A stretch of DNA of 64,000 nucleotides from Lysinibacillus piscis (GCF_026012395.1 NZ_BRZA01000002.1:868001-932000), one strand, 5' to 3'; shown: positions 19,786-29,166, numbered from the stretch's first letter. Notes: a model not told the origin generated them from the sequence alone. Numbers and translations: made by a program.

Positions 19786-22227
19786 ATGAGTCAAACAGAA
19801 GTATTTCAAGATTTACCACTAGAGGAAGTAATGGGTGATCGTTTCGGTCGCTATAGTAAATATATTATCCAAGACCGTGCACTGCCTGATGCACGTGATG
19901 GACTAAAGCCTGTACAGCGTCGTATTTTATATGCCATGCATACAGAGGGCAATACACATGATAAGCCATTCCGTAAATCGGCGAAAACAGTCGGGAATGT
20001 CATTGGTAACTACCATCCGCATGGAGATAGCTCGGTATATGAAGCAATGGTACGGATGAGCCAAGATTGGAAAGCTCGTCATATGTTGATTGAGATGCAT
20101 GGAAATAACGGTTCTGTAGATGGAGATCCACCAGCAGCCATGCGTTATACGGAGGCAAGACTGTCTGCCATTGCGACAGAAATGCTGCGAGATATTGGCA
20201 AAAAGACGGTGGAATTTGTGCCGAATTTTGATGACCAAGATATGGAACCAACTGTGTTGCCAGCGCGTTTTCCAAATTTATTGGTGAACGGCTCTACAGG
20301 GATTTCTGCTGGTTATGCAACCGATATTCCACCACATGCATTAGACGAAGTGCTTGATGCTGTATTGATGCGTTTAGAAAAACCACAGACAACGGTTGAT
20401 GAGTTAATGACGGTTATTAAAGGGCCAGATTTCCCAACAGGTGGGATTATTCAAGGTGTAGACGGCATTAAAAAAGCATATGAAACAGGTCGTGGGAAAA
20501 TTATTGTCCGTGCTAAAGCGGCTGTCGAGTCCATTAAAGGTGGAAAAGAGCAAATTGTTATCACAGAATTACCTTATGATGTTAATAAAGCAAATTTGGT
20601 AAAAAAAATTGATGAGCAGCGTGTCGATAAGCGATTAGAGGGGATTGCAGATATTCGTGATGAATCGGATCGTACAGGATTGCGTGTCGTGATTGAGCTG
20701 AAAAAAGATGTGCCAGGGCAAGGTATTTTAAATTATTTGTTTAAAACAACGGATTTACAAGTAGCCTACAATTTTAATATGATTGCCATTCATAATCGCC
20801 GTCCAACCTTAATGACATTGCCATTATTGCTGGATGCTTATATTGCCCATCAAAAAGAGGTTGTGACGAATCGTTCTATTTATGATTTACAAAAGGCGAA
20901 GGAGCGTTCACATATTGTAGAGGGCTTGATGAAAGCCTTATCCATTTTAGATGAAGTGATTGCGACAATTCGTGCGTCTAAAGATAAAAAGGATGCAAAA
21001 GCGAATTTACAAGGACAATTTGATTTTACAGAGGCACAATCGGAAGCCATTGTGAGTTTGCAATTATATCGTTTGACGAATACAGATATTACAGAATTAA
21101 AGCTTGAACAAGATGAGCTCAACCAAACGATTGCGAAGTTAGAGGGTATTTTACAGAGTGATACGAAATTGGTACGCGTGATTAAGCAAGAGTTACAAGA
21201 CATTAAAAAACGTTTTACAGAGCCACGCCGTTCTAAAATTGAACAGGATATTGAGGACATTAAAATTACATTGGATGTGCTTGTACCAAGTGAAGAGGTT
21301 GTTGTTACGTTGACGAAGGATGGCTATATTAAGCGAACATCTACACGCTCACATGCTGCATCCAATGGTCAAGATTTAGCGATGAAAGATTCTGATTATG
21401 TATTGTATGAAGGGTTATTAAATACACAGCATCATCTATTGCTATTTACAAACAAAGGAAATTATATTTATCAGCCTGTGCATGAATTACCTGATATTCG
21501 ATGGAAGGAGCTTGGTCAGCATATTTCAAGCATCGTGCCTACGGGAGAAGACGAAACGATACTGGCAGCCTATGGTTTTGCGACGTTTGAGCAACCAGCA
21601 ATGTATGTATTAACAGCGACCAAAGAAGGGCAAATTAAGCGTTCACCACTTGCTGATTATGCCGTGTCTCGTTACTCGAAGTCTATTAAAACAATGAATG
21701 TCAAAGCTGGCGATGAAATGATTTACGCAGGATTTGTGACAGATGAAGCGGAATTGTTATTGACGACAGATACTGGCTATGCGCTACGTTTCCCAATCGA
21801 GGAGCTGCCGATAACAGGTGTAAAAACAGGTGGTGTCAAAGGAATCACATTAAAAACCGATGAGACATTGGTTGGTGTGAATGTTTTAAATCCGAGTGAG
21901 ACTGAATATGTAGCCGTTGTAACACAGCGTGGAGCTGTGAAAAAAATGAATGTCGCTGAGGTAGAGTTAGCGAATCGTGCCAAACGTGGTGTGAAAATTC
22001 TAACCGAATTAAAAACAAATCCTCATCGTCTTGTAGCGGTTGTCAAAGCAACAGATGATGAACAACTAGTGATTGGCACAGAAAAAGGTGTTCAAGAGCT
22101 ACTTGATGTTCAAGCGTTGTCACGTGCAGATCGTTTATCGAATGGCTCCTTTAAAATCGATATTACCGCAGATGGCGCTATTTCTTACGTATTGACTGTG
22201 AAAAAAGAGCAAGCTGAGGAAAACTAA
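19786..22227 (+). CDS. parC: DNA topoisomerase IV subunit A
   Basis: 813 residues. Breakage-reunion domain with active-site tyrosine in MRYTEARLS (Tyr121) and quinolone-resistance region [20 protein letters not shown]. Ser83 and Glu87 correspond to the positions that mutate in resistant staphylococcal GrlA, and both are the sensitive-type residues. The C-terminal beta-pinwheel has repeats such as GYIKRTSTR and GQIKRSPL. The GyrA-box of gyrase is not apparent, supporting ParC. Coupled to parE via AGAGGAGGT. Confidence 0.96.
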   Translation: MSQTEVFQDLPLEEVMGDRFGRYSKYIIQDRALPDARDGLKPVQRRILYAMHTEGNTHDKPFRKSAKTVGNVIGNYHPHGDSSVYEAMVRMSQDWKARHMLIEMHGNNGSVDGDPPAAMRYTEARLSAIATEMLRDIGKKTVEFVPNFDDQDMEPTVLPARFPNLLVNGSTGISAGYATDIPPHALDEVLDAVLMRLEKPQTTVDELMTVIKGPDFPTGGIIQGVDGIKKAYETGRGKIIVRAKAAVESIKGGKEQIVITELPYDVNKANLVKKIDEQRVDKRLEGIADIRDESDRTGLRVVIELKKDVPGQGILNYLFKTTDLQVAYNFNMIAIHNRRPTLMTLPLLLDAYIAHQKEVVTNRSIYDLQKAKERSHIVEGLMKALSILDEVIATIRASKDKKDAKANLQGQFDFTEAQSEAIVSLQLYRLTNTDITELKLEQDELNQTIAKLEGILQSDTKLVRVIKQELQDIKKRFTEPRRSKIEQDIEDIKITLDVLVPSEEVVVTLTKDGYIKRTSTRSHAASNGQDLAMKDSDYVLYEGLLNTQHHLLLFTNKGNYIYQPVHELPDIRWKELGQHISSIVPTGEDETILAAYGFATFEQPAMYVLTATKEGQIKRSPLADYAVSRYSKSIKTMNVKAGDEMIYAGFVTDEAELLLTTDTGYALRFPIEELPITGVKTGGVKGITLKTDETLVGVNVLNPSETEYVAVVTQRGAVKKMNVAEVELANRAKRGVKILTELKTNPHRLVAVVKATDDEQLVIGTEKGVQELLDVQALSRADRLSNGSFKIDITADGAISYVLTVKKEQAEEN

Positions 22228-22238
22228 AATGACTTTTT

Positions 22239-22275
22239 CATCGTCCTGTATAAATGATACAGGGCGATGTTTTTC
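22239..22275 (+). terminator. Terminator after parC
   Basis: CATCGTCCTGTAT ... ATACAGGGCGATG stem followed by TTTTTC. Confidence 0.8.
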
Positions 22276-22298
22276 TATAGAAATGGGAGAAAGTAGGG

Positions 22299-22616
22299 AT
22301 GAGGATGCGTGTTTTAGGTGCGATTGTGGATGAGGAAACGAGATGTGTGCATTATCATACAGAAAAAGATATTATTGCGATTAAATTCAAATGCTGTGCG
22401 CAATATTATCCATGCTATCAATGTCATGAGGAGCATGCCGATCATGCCATTGAGCGCTGGGAGAAAGAGGAATGGGGAACAAAAGCTATTTTATGTGGCA
22501 AGTGTCAAACAGAGCTGACGATTGAGGAGTACATGGCTGTAACACATTGCCCACACTGTCAGTCGTTATTTAATGAAGGCTGTGCAAATCATTATCATCT
22601 TTATTTTGTGTATTAA
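22299..22616 (+). CDS. CHY-type zinc-finger protein
   Basis: 105 residues. Conserved CHY spacing: RCVHYH, IIAIKFKCCAQYYPCYQCHEEHADH, ILCGKCQTELTIEEY, CPHCQSLFNEGCANHYHLYF. At least nine Cys and several His can hold three zinc ions. Related to the CHY domain of eukaryotic RCHY1/Hot13; bacterial versions have no settled role. GGGAG lies about nine bases before ATG 22299. Alone after the parC terminator. Confidence 0.85.
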   Translation: MRMRVLGAIVDEETRCVHYHTEKDIIAIKFKCCAQYYPCYQCHEEHADHAIERWEKEEWGTKAILCGKCQTELTIEEYMAVTHCPHCQSLFNEGCANHYHLYFVY

Positions 22617-22818
22617 TCAACAGCTTTGGTTGTGGGATAATCAACCAATATTTGAATTTATAAATAGCCTTTTATAGAAATTTACTTTAAAATAATATTA
22701 GTTAGAAATAAAATGAATAATTTGGCAATAAGGGATTAAAAATTTTAAAAACTAAATTTGCTTAAGTAAGGGGGGAACAATTATAATACTTTGGTTTCGG
22801 CACTTACCACAGATAGAT

Positions 22819-23310
22819 ATGAAGTTGTCAGATTGGACGCCTTTCATACAGAATCATTGGTATCGTCAACATTATATGAAATTTGTCTATCTATTGCAGT
22901 TCATTATTTTACTGATACCTTCCTTTTTTGAAACAAGCTTCATGCACATTCATATTTTTTGGCTCATTATAATGGGTATTATTGTTTTTATTATTCACGA
23001 ATATATTCATATTATTACCATAAATAAAAAAGGCGATATTAGCTTAACTTTTCGAGGATTTTTTTGGCTAAATACAAACGCAGTCCTGTCTAAAACGAGA
23101 TTTTGGTTATTTATGAGCTTACCTTTTATTCTATTATCAATCATTCCTGTCATTCTATCTTTATATGTACCAAGTAATATCAAATCAATCTTATTATTTG
23201 TAAGCTGGATCAACACACTGATTTCCGCTTCAGATATCATTAATTCCTGTTTAATTGCACTTAAACCAAGAAATGCTGTTTTTTGCAGAGGTTATTATCG
23301 AGTTAACTAA
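22819..23310 (+). CDS. DUF3267-type putative zincin membrane protease
   Basis: 163 residues from ATG 22819. Four hydrophobic spans, with zinc motif IIHEYIHII (HExxH) at the end of the second, and the DUF3267 hallmark Asp-Ile-Ile in SDIINSCLIALKPRNAVF. Integral membrane metalloprotease family of unknown substrate. The ATG has no good ribosome site, whereas GGGGGG lies at 22770-22775. The frame is open upstream and reads ILWFRHLPQID before the ATG, which looks like the usual family N-terminus. The true start may therefore be a rare ATT/ATA codon at 22780-22786. Confidence 0.75.
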   Translation: MKLSDWTPFIQNHWYRQHYMKFVYLLQFIILLIPSFFETSFMHIHIFWLIIMGIIVFIIHEYIHIITINKKGDISLTFRGFFWLNTNAVLSKTRFWLFMSLPFILLSIIPVILSLYVPSNIKSILLFVSWINTLISASDIINSCLIALKPRNAVFCRGYYRVN

Positions 23311-23655
23311 GATTACATGATTTTTATTTCTACATAATAGATTCACTTGATGCTAGAAAAAACGAATGACTTTACTATAATCCATACTTACGATACGATA
23401 GCACTATAGAGATGTACGAAAGGGGCATGGACTTGAATGGGAGATATTCTTTAATGGTGAAGTAATTGAAGAAATAGATGAAGGGCTCTAAGGGAGAACT
23501 ATGTCTATTTTTCTATACACCATTATTGAATCGCTGAGTTCATGTGCTAGTAACACGCCGAACGGATGCCGATTTTAGGTATTCGTTTTTTGGCGTAGTA
23601 TACATCTCTACCTAGCATGTTCGTATTCGGCGTTTCTAAAAAAGGAGATGCTTTT
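23311..23655. other. Non-coding leader region with large inverted repeat
   Basis: The stretch contains a 20-codon frame without a start (HGLEWEIFFNGEVIEEIDEGL then stop at 23491) that looks like a decayed gene tail, and an interrupted inverted repeat CACGCCGAA (23555) ... TTCGGCG (23627) just upstream of the SDR ribosome site. AGAGATGTA near 23407 is also repeated inverted as TACATCTCT near 23601. No complete gene seen. Confidence 0.4.
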
Positions 23656-24432
23656 ATGAAACGTTTAACTAATAAAATTGCGATTGTTACAGGGGCAAGC
23701 CGAGTGAATGGAATTGGGACAGCGATATGTCGGGCTTTGGCTAGTGAAGGCGCGGACATTTTCTTTACACATTGGTCAAGCTATGATGCACAGATGCCCT
23801 ATGTTGTGGAGAAAGATGCAAATTGGTCTTTGCAATTGATGGAGGAAATTCGCCATTTAGGTGTACGCTGCGAATCGATGGCAGTGGATTTGTCACAGCT
23901 AGATGCACCAAAACAATTACTAGCTGAAGTGCATGAAAAATTAGGCTCTCCGTCGATTCTTGTGAATAATGCCACACATTCCGTTGATGTGGATTTTCGT
24001 ACAATCAATGCTGAGATTTTAGATGCTCATTATTATGTGAATGTTAGAGGTACATGTCTATTGACTGTGGAATTTGCTCGTCAAATTGAAGGCAGGCATG
24101 GTGGACGTGTGATTCATATGGTATCAGGTCAAGATAAATCGCCTGAGCCTGGTAATTTAGCCTATGTAGCGACAAAAGGGGCTGTGTCTACCTTCACAAA
24201 ATCCGTTGCACTCGAATTAGCACCGCTTCAAATTACGGTGAATGCCGTGGACCCTGGGCCAACAGATAGTGGATGGATGGGCCATGACTTAAAAGCTAAT
24301 TTATTACCTAAATTTCCAATGGGGCGAATTGGCGAACCAAGGGATGCGGCGAAATTAGTGGTTTTTTTAGCGAGTGATGAAGCCGCATGGATTACAGGGC
24401 AAATTATTCATTCAGATGGTGGGTTTTGGTGA
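23656..24432 (+). CDS. Short-chain dehydrogenase/reductase
   Basis: 258 residues from ATG 23656, nine bases after AAAGGAG. Rossmann motif TGASRVNGIGTAI, NNA in LVNNATHS, catalytic Ser in MVSGQ and YxxxK in YVATKGA, and the C-terminal DGGFW typical of FabG-like SDRs. Glycine-rich loop carries the inserted VNG seen in the 3-oxoacyl-ACP reductase-like subgroup that modifies small molecules. NADP(H)-dependent; substrate unknown. Preceded by the structured leader noted separately. Confidence 0.88.
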   Translation: MKRLTNKIAIVTGASRVNGIGTAICRALASEGADIFFTHWSSYDAQMPYVVEKDANWSLQLMEEIRHLGVRCESMAVDLSQLDAPKQLLAEVHEKLGSPSILVNNATHSVDVDFRTINAEILDAHYYVNVRGTCLLTVEFARQIEGRHGGRVIHMVSGQDKSPEPGNLAYVATKGAVSTFTKSVALELAPLQITVNAVDPGPTDSGWMGHDLKANLLPKFPMGRIGEPRDAAKLVVFLASDEAAWITGQIIHSDGGFW

Positions 24433-24577
24433 ACATTTTGGACAGTAAATTTGCAAAAAACGCCGAAATCTTGAATTTAGAGAAAACGTGTATTTTCTCT
24501 CAACGAAGTTATAAATAAATGGTACAATGATGTTAAGTAATAGTTTAAAGTAACTTGGTGGAAGGGGTGACATATCA

Positions 24578-25027
24578 ATGACAGATCGTGAATTATTTGA
24601 ATTAGTACTACAAAAAGTAACGAGTATGGAAACAAATATGCAAGAGATGAAAACAGATATCAAGGACTTAAAGGAAGATGTACAGGTATTAAAAGAGGAT
24701 GTTAAAGCGCTTAAAGAAGATGTTGATGTACTTAAAGAAGATGTTAAAGTGCTTAAAGAGGACGTTAAAGTGCTTAAAGAAGATGTTAAAGTACTTAAAA
24801 AAGATGTTCAAAATTTAAAATCAGAGCAACAGAAAACAAATGAACGATTGGCGAGCATTGAAGCAAAACAGCATATCATGTATGAGCAAACAGGAAAACT
24901 AGCTGAATACCATATCGAAACAATGGCTCGTTTTGAAACGGTAGCAACAAAAGCAGATTTAGAATACTTTGAACATAAAATAGCCAAACATGAGCGTGCT
25001 ATTTTTCAACTACAGAAAAGAGCTTAA
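24578..25027 (+). CDS. Coiled-coil protein with exact heptad repeats
   Basis: 149 residues, AAGGGGTGA eight bases before ATG. Residues 31-79 are seven near-identical seven-residue units (LKEDVKV pattern), which continue the surrounding leucine/valine heptad and predict a long rigid coiled coil. The C-terminal part (TKADLEYFEHKIAKHERAIFQ) resembles small Bacillales hypothetical proteins with N-terminal coils. No catalytic domain. Function unknown; the repeat number can change by whole heptads without loss of frame. Confidence 0.75.
   Translation: MTDRELFELVLQKVTSMETNMQEMKTDIKDLKEDVQVLKEDVKALKEDVDVLKEDVKVLKEDVKVLKEDVKVLKKDVQNLKSEQQKTNERLASIEAKQHIMYEQTGKLAEYHIETMARFETVATKADLEYFEHKIAKHERAIFQLQKRA
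24668..24814 (+). repeat. Seven 21-bp tandem repeats inside the coiled-coil gene
   Basis: Units of the form CTTAAAGAAGATGTTAAAGTG start at 24668 and continue in frame to 24814. The three central units (24731-24793) differ from each other at only a few bases, suggesting recent duplication. Confidence 0.9.
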
Positions 25028-25059
25028 ATTGAAGTGAAAAATACTTTGTCTGATGGCTC

Positions 25060-25089
25060 TTGTTATTTCTCTGATTCTATGGTTATAAT
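25060..25089 (+). promoter_or_regulatory. Promoter of the thiamine uptake operon
   Basis: TTGTTA (25060-25065), 18-bp spacer, TATAAT (25084-25089); the aptamer begins about 28 bp later. Confidence 0.6.
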
Positions 25090-25116
25090 ATTCAACGACA
25101 AGTGCATATGAAAAGA

Positions 25117-25277
25117 ATGTAGGGGAGCTAGTGAATGCTAGCTGAGATTGTGTCCGATAGATGCTCACCCTTTGAACCTGATTTGGCTCGTACCAGCGTA
25201 GGGAACATCGAATTCAAAACGAAAATTTTGATTGTGATTACAAAGCGTCTGGGAACATTCCTAGGCGCTTTTTTTCT
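25117..25277 (+). ncRNA. TPP (THI-box) riboswitch with terminator
   Basis: Aptamer at about 25117-25208: AGGGGAGCT, GCTGAGATTG, CTCACCCTTTGAACCTGATT and TACCAGCGTAGGGAA are the conserved THI elements. The expression platform is the hairpin AAGCGTCTGGGAA ... TTCCTAGGCGCTT with a run of T at 25243-25277. TPP would promote termination and shut off thiYXZ. Confidence 0.95.
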
Positions 25278-25317
25278 ATTCGTTTCATATGGAATCATTG
25301 TGGAGGAGGATTTAGAA

Positions 25318-26313
25318 ATGAAAAAATGGTGGATATTATTGTTGGCTATGCTCGTGCTGGTGGCTGGCTGTAGCCAAAAAGATAGTAAACAAGAAGGGGA
25401 TACCTTGCAAAAGGTTTCCGTTGTGCTGGATTGGACACCAAATACCAATCATACAGGGCTCTATGTGGCACAAAAGCTAGGTTATTTTAAAGAGCAAGGA
25501 TTAGATGTCGAGATTTTATCGCCAGGTGATGCAGGAGCAGATCAGCTTGTGGCATCAGGCAAGGCAGAGTTTGGGGTGAGCTATCAAGAAGCCATTACAC
25601 AGGCACGTGTGCAGGATGTACCATTAGTGTCCATTGCGGCTGTCATTCAGCATAATACATCTGGCTTTGCATCGATTGCGTCAAAAGGTATTACATCACC
25701 AAAGGATTTTGAAGGTAAGACATATGGTGGCTGGGGTGCACCGTTAGAACAGGCAGTTTTACAATCATTAATGCAAACGGAGAATGCAGATATTAATAAA
25801 CTGGATATTGTCAATGCAGGCGATTTAGACTTCTTTACGATGATGAAGCAAGATATTGATTTTGCATGGATTTATTATGCATGGACAGGTATTGAAGCAG
25901 AATTACGTGGGGAAAAATTAAATATGCTGTATTTAACAGATTATAGTGAGCAATTGGATTATTATACACCTGTTCTTGCGACAAATGAAAAAATGATAGC
26001 GGACCATCCCGATACAGTCAAAGCCTTTGTTGCTGCGGTAGCAAAGGGCTATGAATATGCAATGGTGAACCCAAGTGAAGCGGCAGCTATTTTATTAGAG
26101 GCAGCACCTGATTTAGATAAAGAGCTTGTACATAAAAGTCAGGAATGGCTAGCAAACAAGTATCAGGACGATGCAGCACAATGGGGGGAACAAAAGCTGG
26201 CTGTATGGGAAAACTATGCGAAATGGATGCAAGACAATCAAGTATTAGAGGGAAATTTTAATGCCTCAGAAGCCTTTACAAATGACTTTTTACCAACAAA
26301 GGAGACAAAATAA
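25318..26313 (+). CDS. thiY: Thiamine-precursor ABC transporter, substrate-binding lipoprotein ThiY
   Basis: 331 residues from ATG 25318, preceded by GGAGGA. Signal peptide with lipobox LVAGCSQKD. NMT1/THI5-like periplasmic-binding fold (VVLDWTPNTNHTGLYVAQKLGYF, EVEILSPGDAGADQLVASGKAEFG, YYAWTGIEAELRG). ThiY proteins bind the pyrimidine salvage compound formylaminopyrimidine, or HMP-like precursors, on the outside of the membrane. First gene after the TPP riboswitch. An upstream in-frame start overlaps the riboswitch and is rejected. Confidence 0.92.
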   Translation: MKKWWILLLAMLVLVAGCSQKDSKQEGDTLQKVSVVLDWTPNTNHTGLYVAQKLGYFKEQGLDVEILSPGDAGADQLVASGKAEFGVSYQEAITQARVQDVPLVSIAAVIQHNTSGFASIASKGITSPKDFEGKTYGGWGAPLEQAVLQSLMQTENADINKLDIVNAGDLDFFTMMKQDIDFAWIYYAWTGIEAELRGEKLNMLYLTDYSEQLDYYTPVLATNEKMIADHPDTVKAFVAAVAKGYEYAMVNPSEAAAILLEAAPDLDKELVHKSQEWLANKYQDDAAQWGEQKLAVWENYAKWMQDNQVLEGNFNASEAFTNDFLPTKETK

Positions 26314-26314
26314 G

Positions 26315-26605
26315 ATGGCGAACTCATTAATTAGTGTACAAATCATTCCAAAAACAGAAAAATACGAGGATGTTATTCCATATGTGGATGCTGCTATTGC
26401 GATTATTGATGCGGCTGGTGTGCCCTATGAGGTACATCCATTAGAAACAACGATGGAAGGTGAACTACCTGTATTACTGCAAATTATTGAACGAATGAAT
26501 GAAAAAATGATTGAGCTTGGTGCTATCAATGTGATTACACAGGTGAAAATTTTATACCAACCAGCAGGTATTACATTAGGTACATTAACGGAGAAATATC
26601 GTTGA
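26315..26605 (+). CDS. Thiamine-binding protein family (MTH1187/DUF77)
   Basis: 96 residues from ATG 26315, one base after the thiY stop, with AAAGGAG ten bases upstream. Small ferredoxin-like fold with the family pattern ISVQIIPK, YVDAAIAIIDAAGVPYEVHPLETTMEGEL and LLQIIERMNEKM. PF01910 proteins and the related YkoF bind thiamine or its HMP moiety. Placement inside a TPP-regulated operon supports a thiamine-linked role, perhaps a soluble chaperone or sensor (inference). The last TGA overlaps the thiX ATG. Confidence 0.85.
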   Translation: MANSLISVQIIPKTEKYEDVIPYVDAAIAIIDAAGVPYEVHPLETTMEGELPVLLQIIERMNEKMIELGAINVITQVKILYQPAGITLGTLTEKYR

Positions 26606-27375
26606 TGAAGCGAGGGTTGAACAAAGGAAGGTCGATGCTTTTTATCGCCTTCCTCTTATGTATTTGGGAGATTTCTGTACGGCTTGCCGAAATTCCACAT
26701 TGGTTATTGCCAGCTCCTAGCAGGATTTTTAAGGAAGCCACACAATCCTATGATACCTTTTTCCCACATGTAATGGCGACGATTCAATTAGCGTTACTAG
26801 GGTTGACAATCGGTGTGCTTTGTGGATTAAGTGTAGCGATTTTACTACATCGCTTTGTCTTTATACGTGAGCTGCTTTATCCGATTTTGATTATGTCGCA
26901 AAATATTCCTGTCCTCGTATTAGCGCCATTATTAATTATTTGGTTTGGCTTTGGCTTATTGCCGAAGCTGATTATTATTTGTCTTGTCTGTTTCTTTCCG
27001 ATTGTGATTGCGACAATGGATGGCTTTCGTCAAACACCAGCTGAGCTCAAGCATTATTTTCAAATGATTGGTGCAAGCAAATCACAATTATTTTGGAAAT
27101 TGGAATGGCCGTATGCTTACCCTGCGATTTTTTCAGGTGTTAAAATTGCGGCTACTTATAGTGTAATGGGGGCAGTAATTGCAGAATGGCTTGGGGCGAA
27201 GAAGGGCATTGGCGTTTATATGACATTATCTCAATCCTCCTTCCGTACAGACCGTGTATTTGTGGCTATTTTTGCGATTATCCTTTTAAGTTTATTATTA
27301 TTTTATCTGATTCGTTTGCTAGAGCAATTATTTGTCAAGGGGAGGGGCGCAGATGTTACATATTCAAAACATTGA
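26605..27375 (+). CDS. thiX: Thiamine-precursor ABC transporter permease ThiX
   Basis: 256 residues; the ATG at 26605 shares a base with the previous stop. Six membrane spans and the EAA-type cytoplasmic loop (IGASKSQLFWKLEWPYAYPAI). BPD_transp_1 fold, same family as the SsuC/TauC permeases; assignment to thiamine precursors comes from ThiY and the riboswitch. Overlaps thiZ by 23 bp. Confidence 0.92.
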   Translation: MKRGLNKGRSMLFIAFLLCIWEISVRLAEIPHWLLPAPSRIFKEATQSYDTFFPHVMATIQLALLGLTIGVLCGLSVAILLHRFVFIRELLYPILIMSQNIPVLVLAPLLIIWFGFGLLPKLIIICLVCFFPIVIATMDGFRQTPAELKHYFQMIGASKSQLFWKLEWPYAYPAIFSGVKIAATYSVMGAVIAEWLGAKKGIGVYMTLSQSSFRTDRVFVAIFAIILLSLLLFYLIRLLEQLFVKGRGADVTYSKH

Positions 27376-28093
27376 TAAAAGCTTTGATTCCCTACAAGTC
27401 ATTCAGGGGCTTTCCTTTGAGGTACAGGATGGGGAATTCGTAGCGATTATCGGACCATCTGGTAGCGGGAAAAGTACACTCTTTCAATTAATTGGCGGGG
27501 TAACGTCGCTGGATGAGGGCGCTATTTTATTAGATGGGGAAGCAATTCAACAACAGCGTGGCGTTATTGGCTATATGCCACAGCAGCCTTGTTTACTGCC
27601 ATGGCGCACTATTCTAGACAATGTAATACTTGTGGAGGAGTTACGGCATAAGCCGAATATGGAGCTAGCAAAGGAATGGCTAGATAAGGTGGGACTATCA
27701 GCATTTCAGCAAGCTTATCCACATGAGCTGTCAGGAGGTATGCAGCAACGTGTATCATTCATCCGTGCCATTGTCAGCAATAAGCCGATTTTATGTTTAG
27801 ATGAACCCTTTTCAGCTTTGGATGAATTTACAAGACTGGAAATGCAGGCATGGCTTGTGTCAACGTGGGAGACGTATCGTAAATCGGTGTTGTTTGTTAC
27901 ACATAGTATTGAGGAGGCTTTATTTTTAGCAGATCGTGTCATTGTTTTAACGAAGCGACCTGCTACGGTCAAAGCAGAAATAGAGGTTCCATTTGCACGA
28001 CCACGCACAGAGGATATTCGCCATTCAGCTACTTTTACAGCTTTAAAGCAGCAGCTATTTACCTATTTGAAGGAGGAAGCGTATGCTGATTGA
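27353..28093 (+). CDS. thiZ: Thiamine-precursor ABC transporter ATPase ThiZ
   Basis: 246 residues from ATG 27353 after AAGGGGAGGGG. Walker A GPSGSGKST, Q-loop MPQQPCLLPW, signature LSGGMQQR, Walker B PILCLDEPFSALD and H-loop VTHSIEEA are all intact. Energises ThiX. Overlaps the next gene by 11 bp, indicating translational coupling. Confidence 0.93.
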   Translation: MLHIQNIDKSFDSLQVIQGLSFEVQDGEFVAIIGPSGSGKSTLFQLIGGVTSLDEGAILLDGEAIQQQRGVIGYMPQQPCLLPWRTILDNVILVEELRHKPNMELAKEWLDKVGLSAFQQAYPHELSGGMQQRVSFIRAIVSNKPILCLDEPFSALDEFTRLEMQAWLVSTWETYRKSVLFVTHSIEEALFLADRVIVLTKRPATVKAEIEVPFARPRTEDIRHSATFTALKQQLFTYLKEEAYAD

Positions 28094-28832
28094 TGCCCAT
28101 ATTCATTTAGACAAATATCAGGCAGAGGAAATTCCTGCATTGCTAGAAGAGGTAGAAATGGTGATTGCGGTCAGTATGGATAGAGATTCTTGTGAACAGA
28201 CATTAGCCCTTACACAAGTTTATCCAAAAGTGAAGGCAGCATTTGGTTTTCATCCAGAGCAAGCTTTACTAAATGAGACAGAGGAAGCGGCGCTGTTCGC
28301 ATGGATACGTCAGCATGCACATCATATGGTAGCCATTGGGGAAGTGGGATTGCCGTATTATTTAAAACAAGAGCAGTCTGTTGATTATACGCCCTACATT
28401 CAACTATTAGAGCGTTTTCTTGTGCTCGCCAAGGAATTGCATAAGCCGATTGTTTTGCATGCTGTTTATGAGGATGCTGAAATTGTTTGTGATTTACTTG
28501 AAAAACATCAAGTGACAAAAGCACATTTTCATTGGTTTAAGGGCAGTGAAGCAGTAGTGCAACGTATGATCCGTAACGGTTACTTTATCTCGATTACACC
28601 TGATTGCTTGTATGAGCAGGAAATCCAACAGTTAATTCAAGCCTATCCTTTAGGGCTAATGATGGTCGAAACGGATGGACCTTGGCCGTTTGAGGGACCG
28701 TTTGACAAGCAACGGACATCTCCATATATGATGTATCAAAGTATTGATGTCATAGCTTCTTTGAAAGGGCTAGAGCGCCAGAAAGTAGCTGACCAGATTA
28801 CGCACAATACGAAGTTTTTTTATGGGCTATAA
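28083..28832 (+). CDS. TatD-family metal-dependent hydrolase
   Basis: 249 residues, GGAGGAAGCG before the ATG, overlapping the end of thiZ. TatD TIM-barrel metal ligands: DAHIHLD at the N-terminus, GEVGLPYY, PIVLHAVYEDA, AHFHWFKG, and METDGPWPFEG near the end. Family members are DNases or other metal hydrolases. Overlap with a thiamine-precursor transporter inside a TPP-regulated transcript suggests it may act on an imported precursor. No YlmB-type deformylase is in the operon. That link is inference. Confidence 0.85.
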   Translation: MLIDAHIHLDKYQAEEIPALLEEVEMVIAVSMDRDSCEQTLALTQVYPKVKAAFGFHPEQALLNETEEAALFAWIRQHAHHMVAIGEVGLPYYLKQEQSVDYTPYIQLLERFLVLAKELHKPIVLHAVYEDAEIVCDLLEKHQVTKAHFHWFKGSEAVVQRMIRNGYFISITPDCLYEQEIQQLIQAYPLGLMMVETDGPWPFEGPFDKQRTSPYMMYQSIDVIASLKGLERQKVADQITHNTKFFYGL

Positions 28833-29166
28833 ATGCGAGTACGAAGCACAGTTATTATCATTCAAGAGCATAAGGTAGCAGTAATCAAACGCATTCGTGG
28901 CAATTCATTGTATTATGTTTTTCCAGGTGGGGGTATAGAAGCGGGTGAAATAGCAGAGGAAGCTGCAAAAAGAGAAAACTTTGAGTAGCAGTGGAGATTC
29001 AAACCTGTCTAGATGAGATGGAACAGCACGTTATTTTTCTTGCTACTATCGTTGGTGTGTTTTTGGAACGGGACAAGGGATTGAATATACAACTGCTGGG
29101 AGAGGAATATATGAGCCGATGTGGATAGCTATTGCTACACTTAAAATCCAAACATTCTATCAATAA
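28833..29166 (+). pseudogene. Broken NUDIX hydrolase gene
   Basis: ATG follows the TatD stop directly. Frame one reads MRVRSTVIIIQEHKVAVIKR, then FPGGGIEAGE and AAKRENFE before a stop. After a frameshift the frame continues VAVEIQTCLDEMEQHVIFLA, and after a second shift GTGQGIEYTTAGRGIYEPMW then ATLKIQTFYQ. Together these make a complete small NUDIX protein with a split Nudix box, broken by at least two frameshifts at about 28975-28985 and 29050-29070. Confidence 0.85.

Noticed and set aside
23403..23491. Short frames in the leader of the SDR gene (one starting MYERGMDLNG, one reading GLEWEIFFNG)
   Set aside because: The first has only 17 codons; the second has no start. Kept as a note on a possible relic, not as genes.
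25135..25317. N-terminal extension of thiY through the riboswitch
   Set aside because: The frame is open by chance across the TPP aptamer and terminator; the lipoprotein signal begins at 25318 behind GGAGGA.
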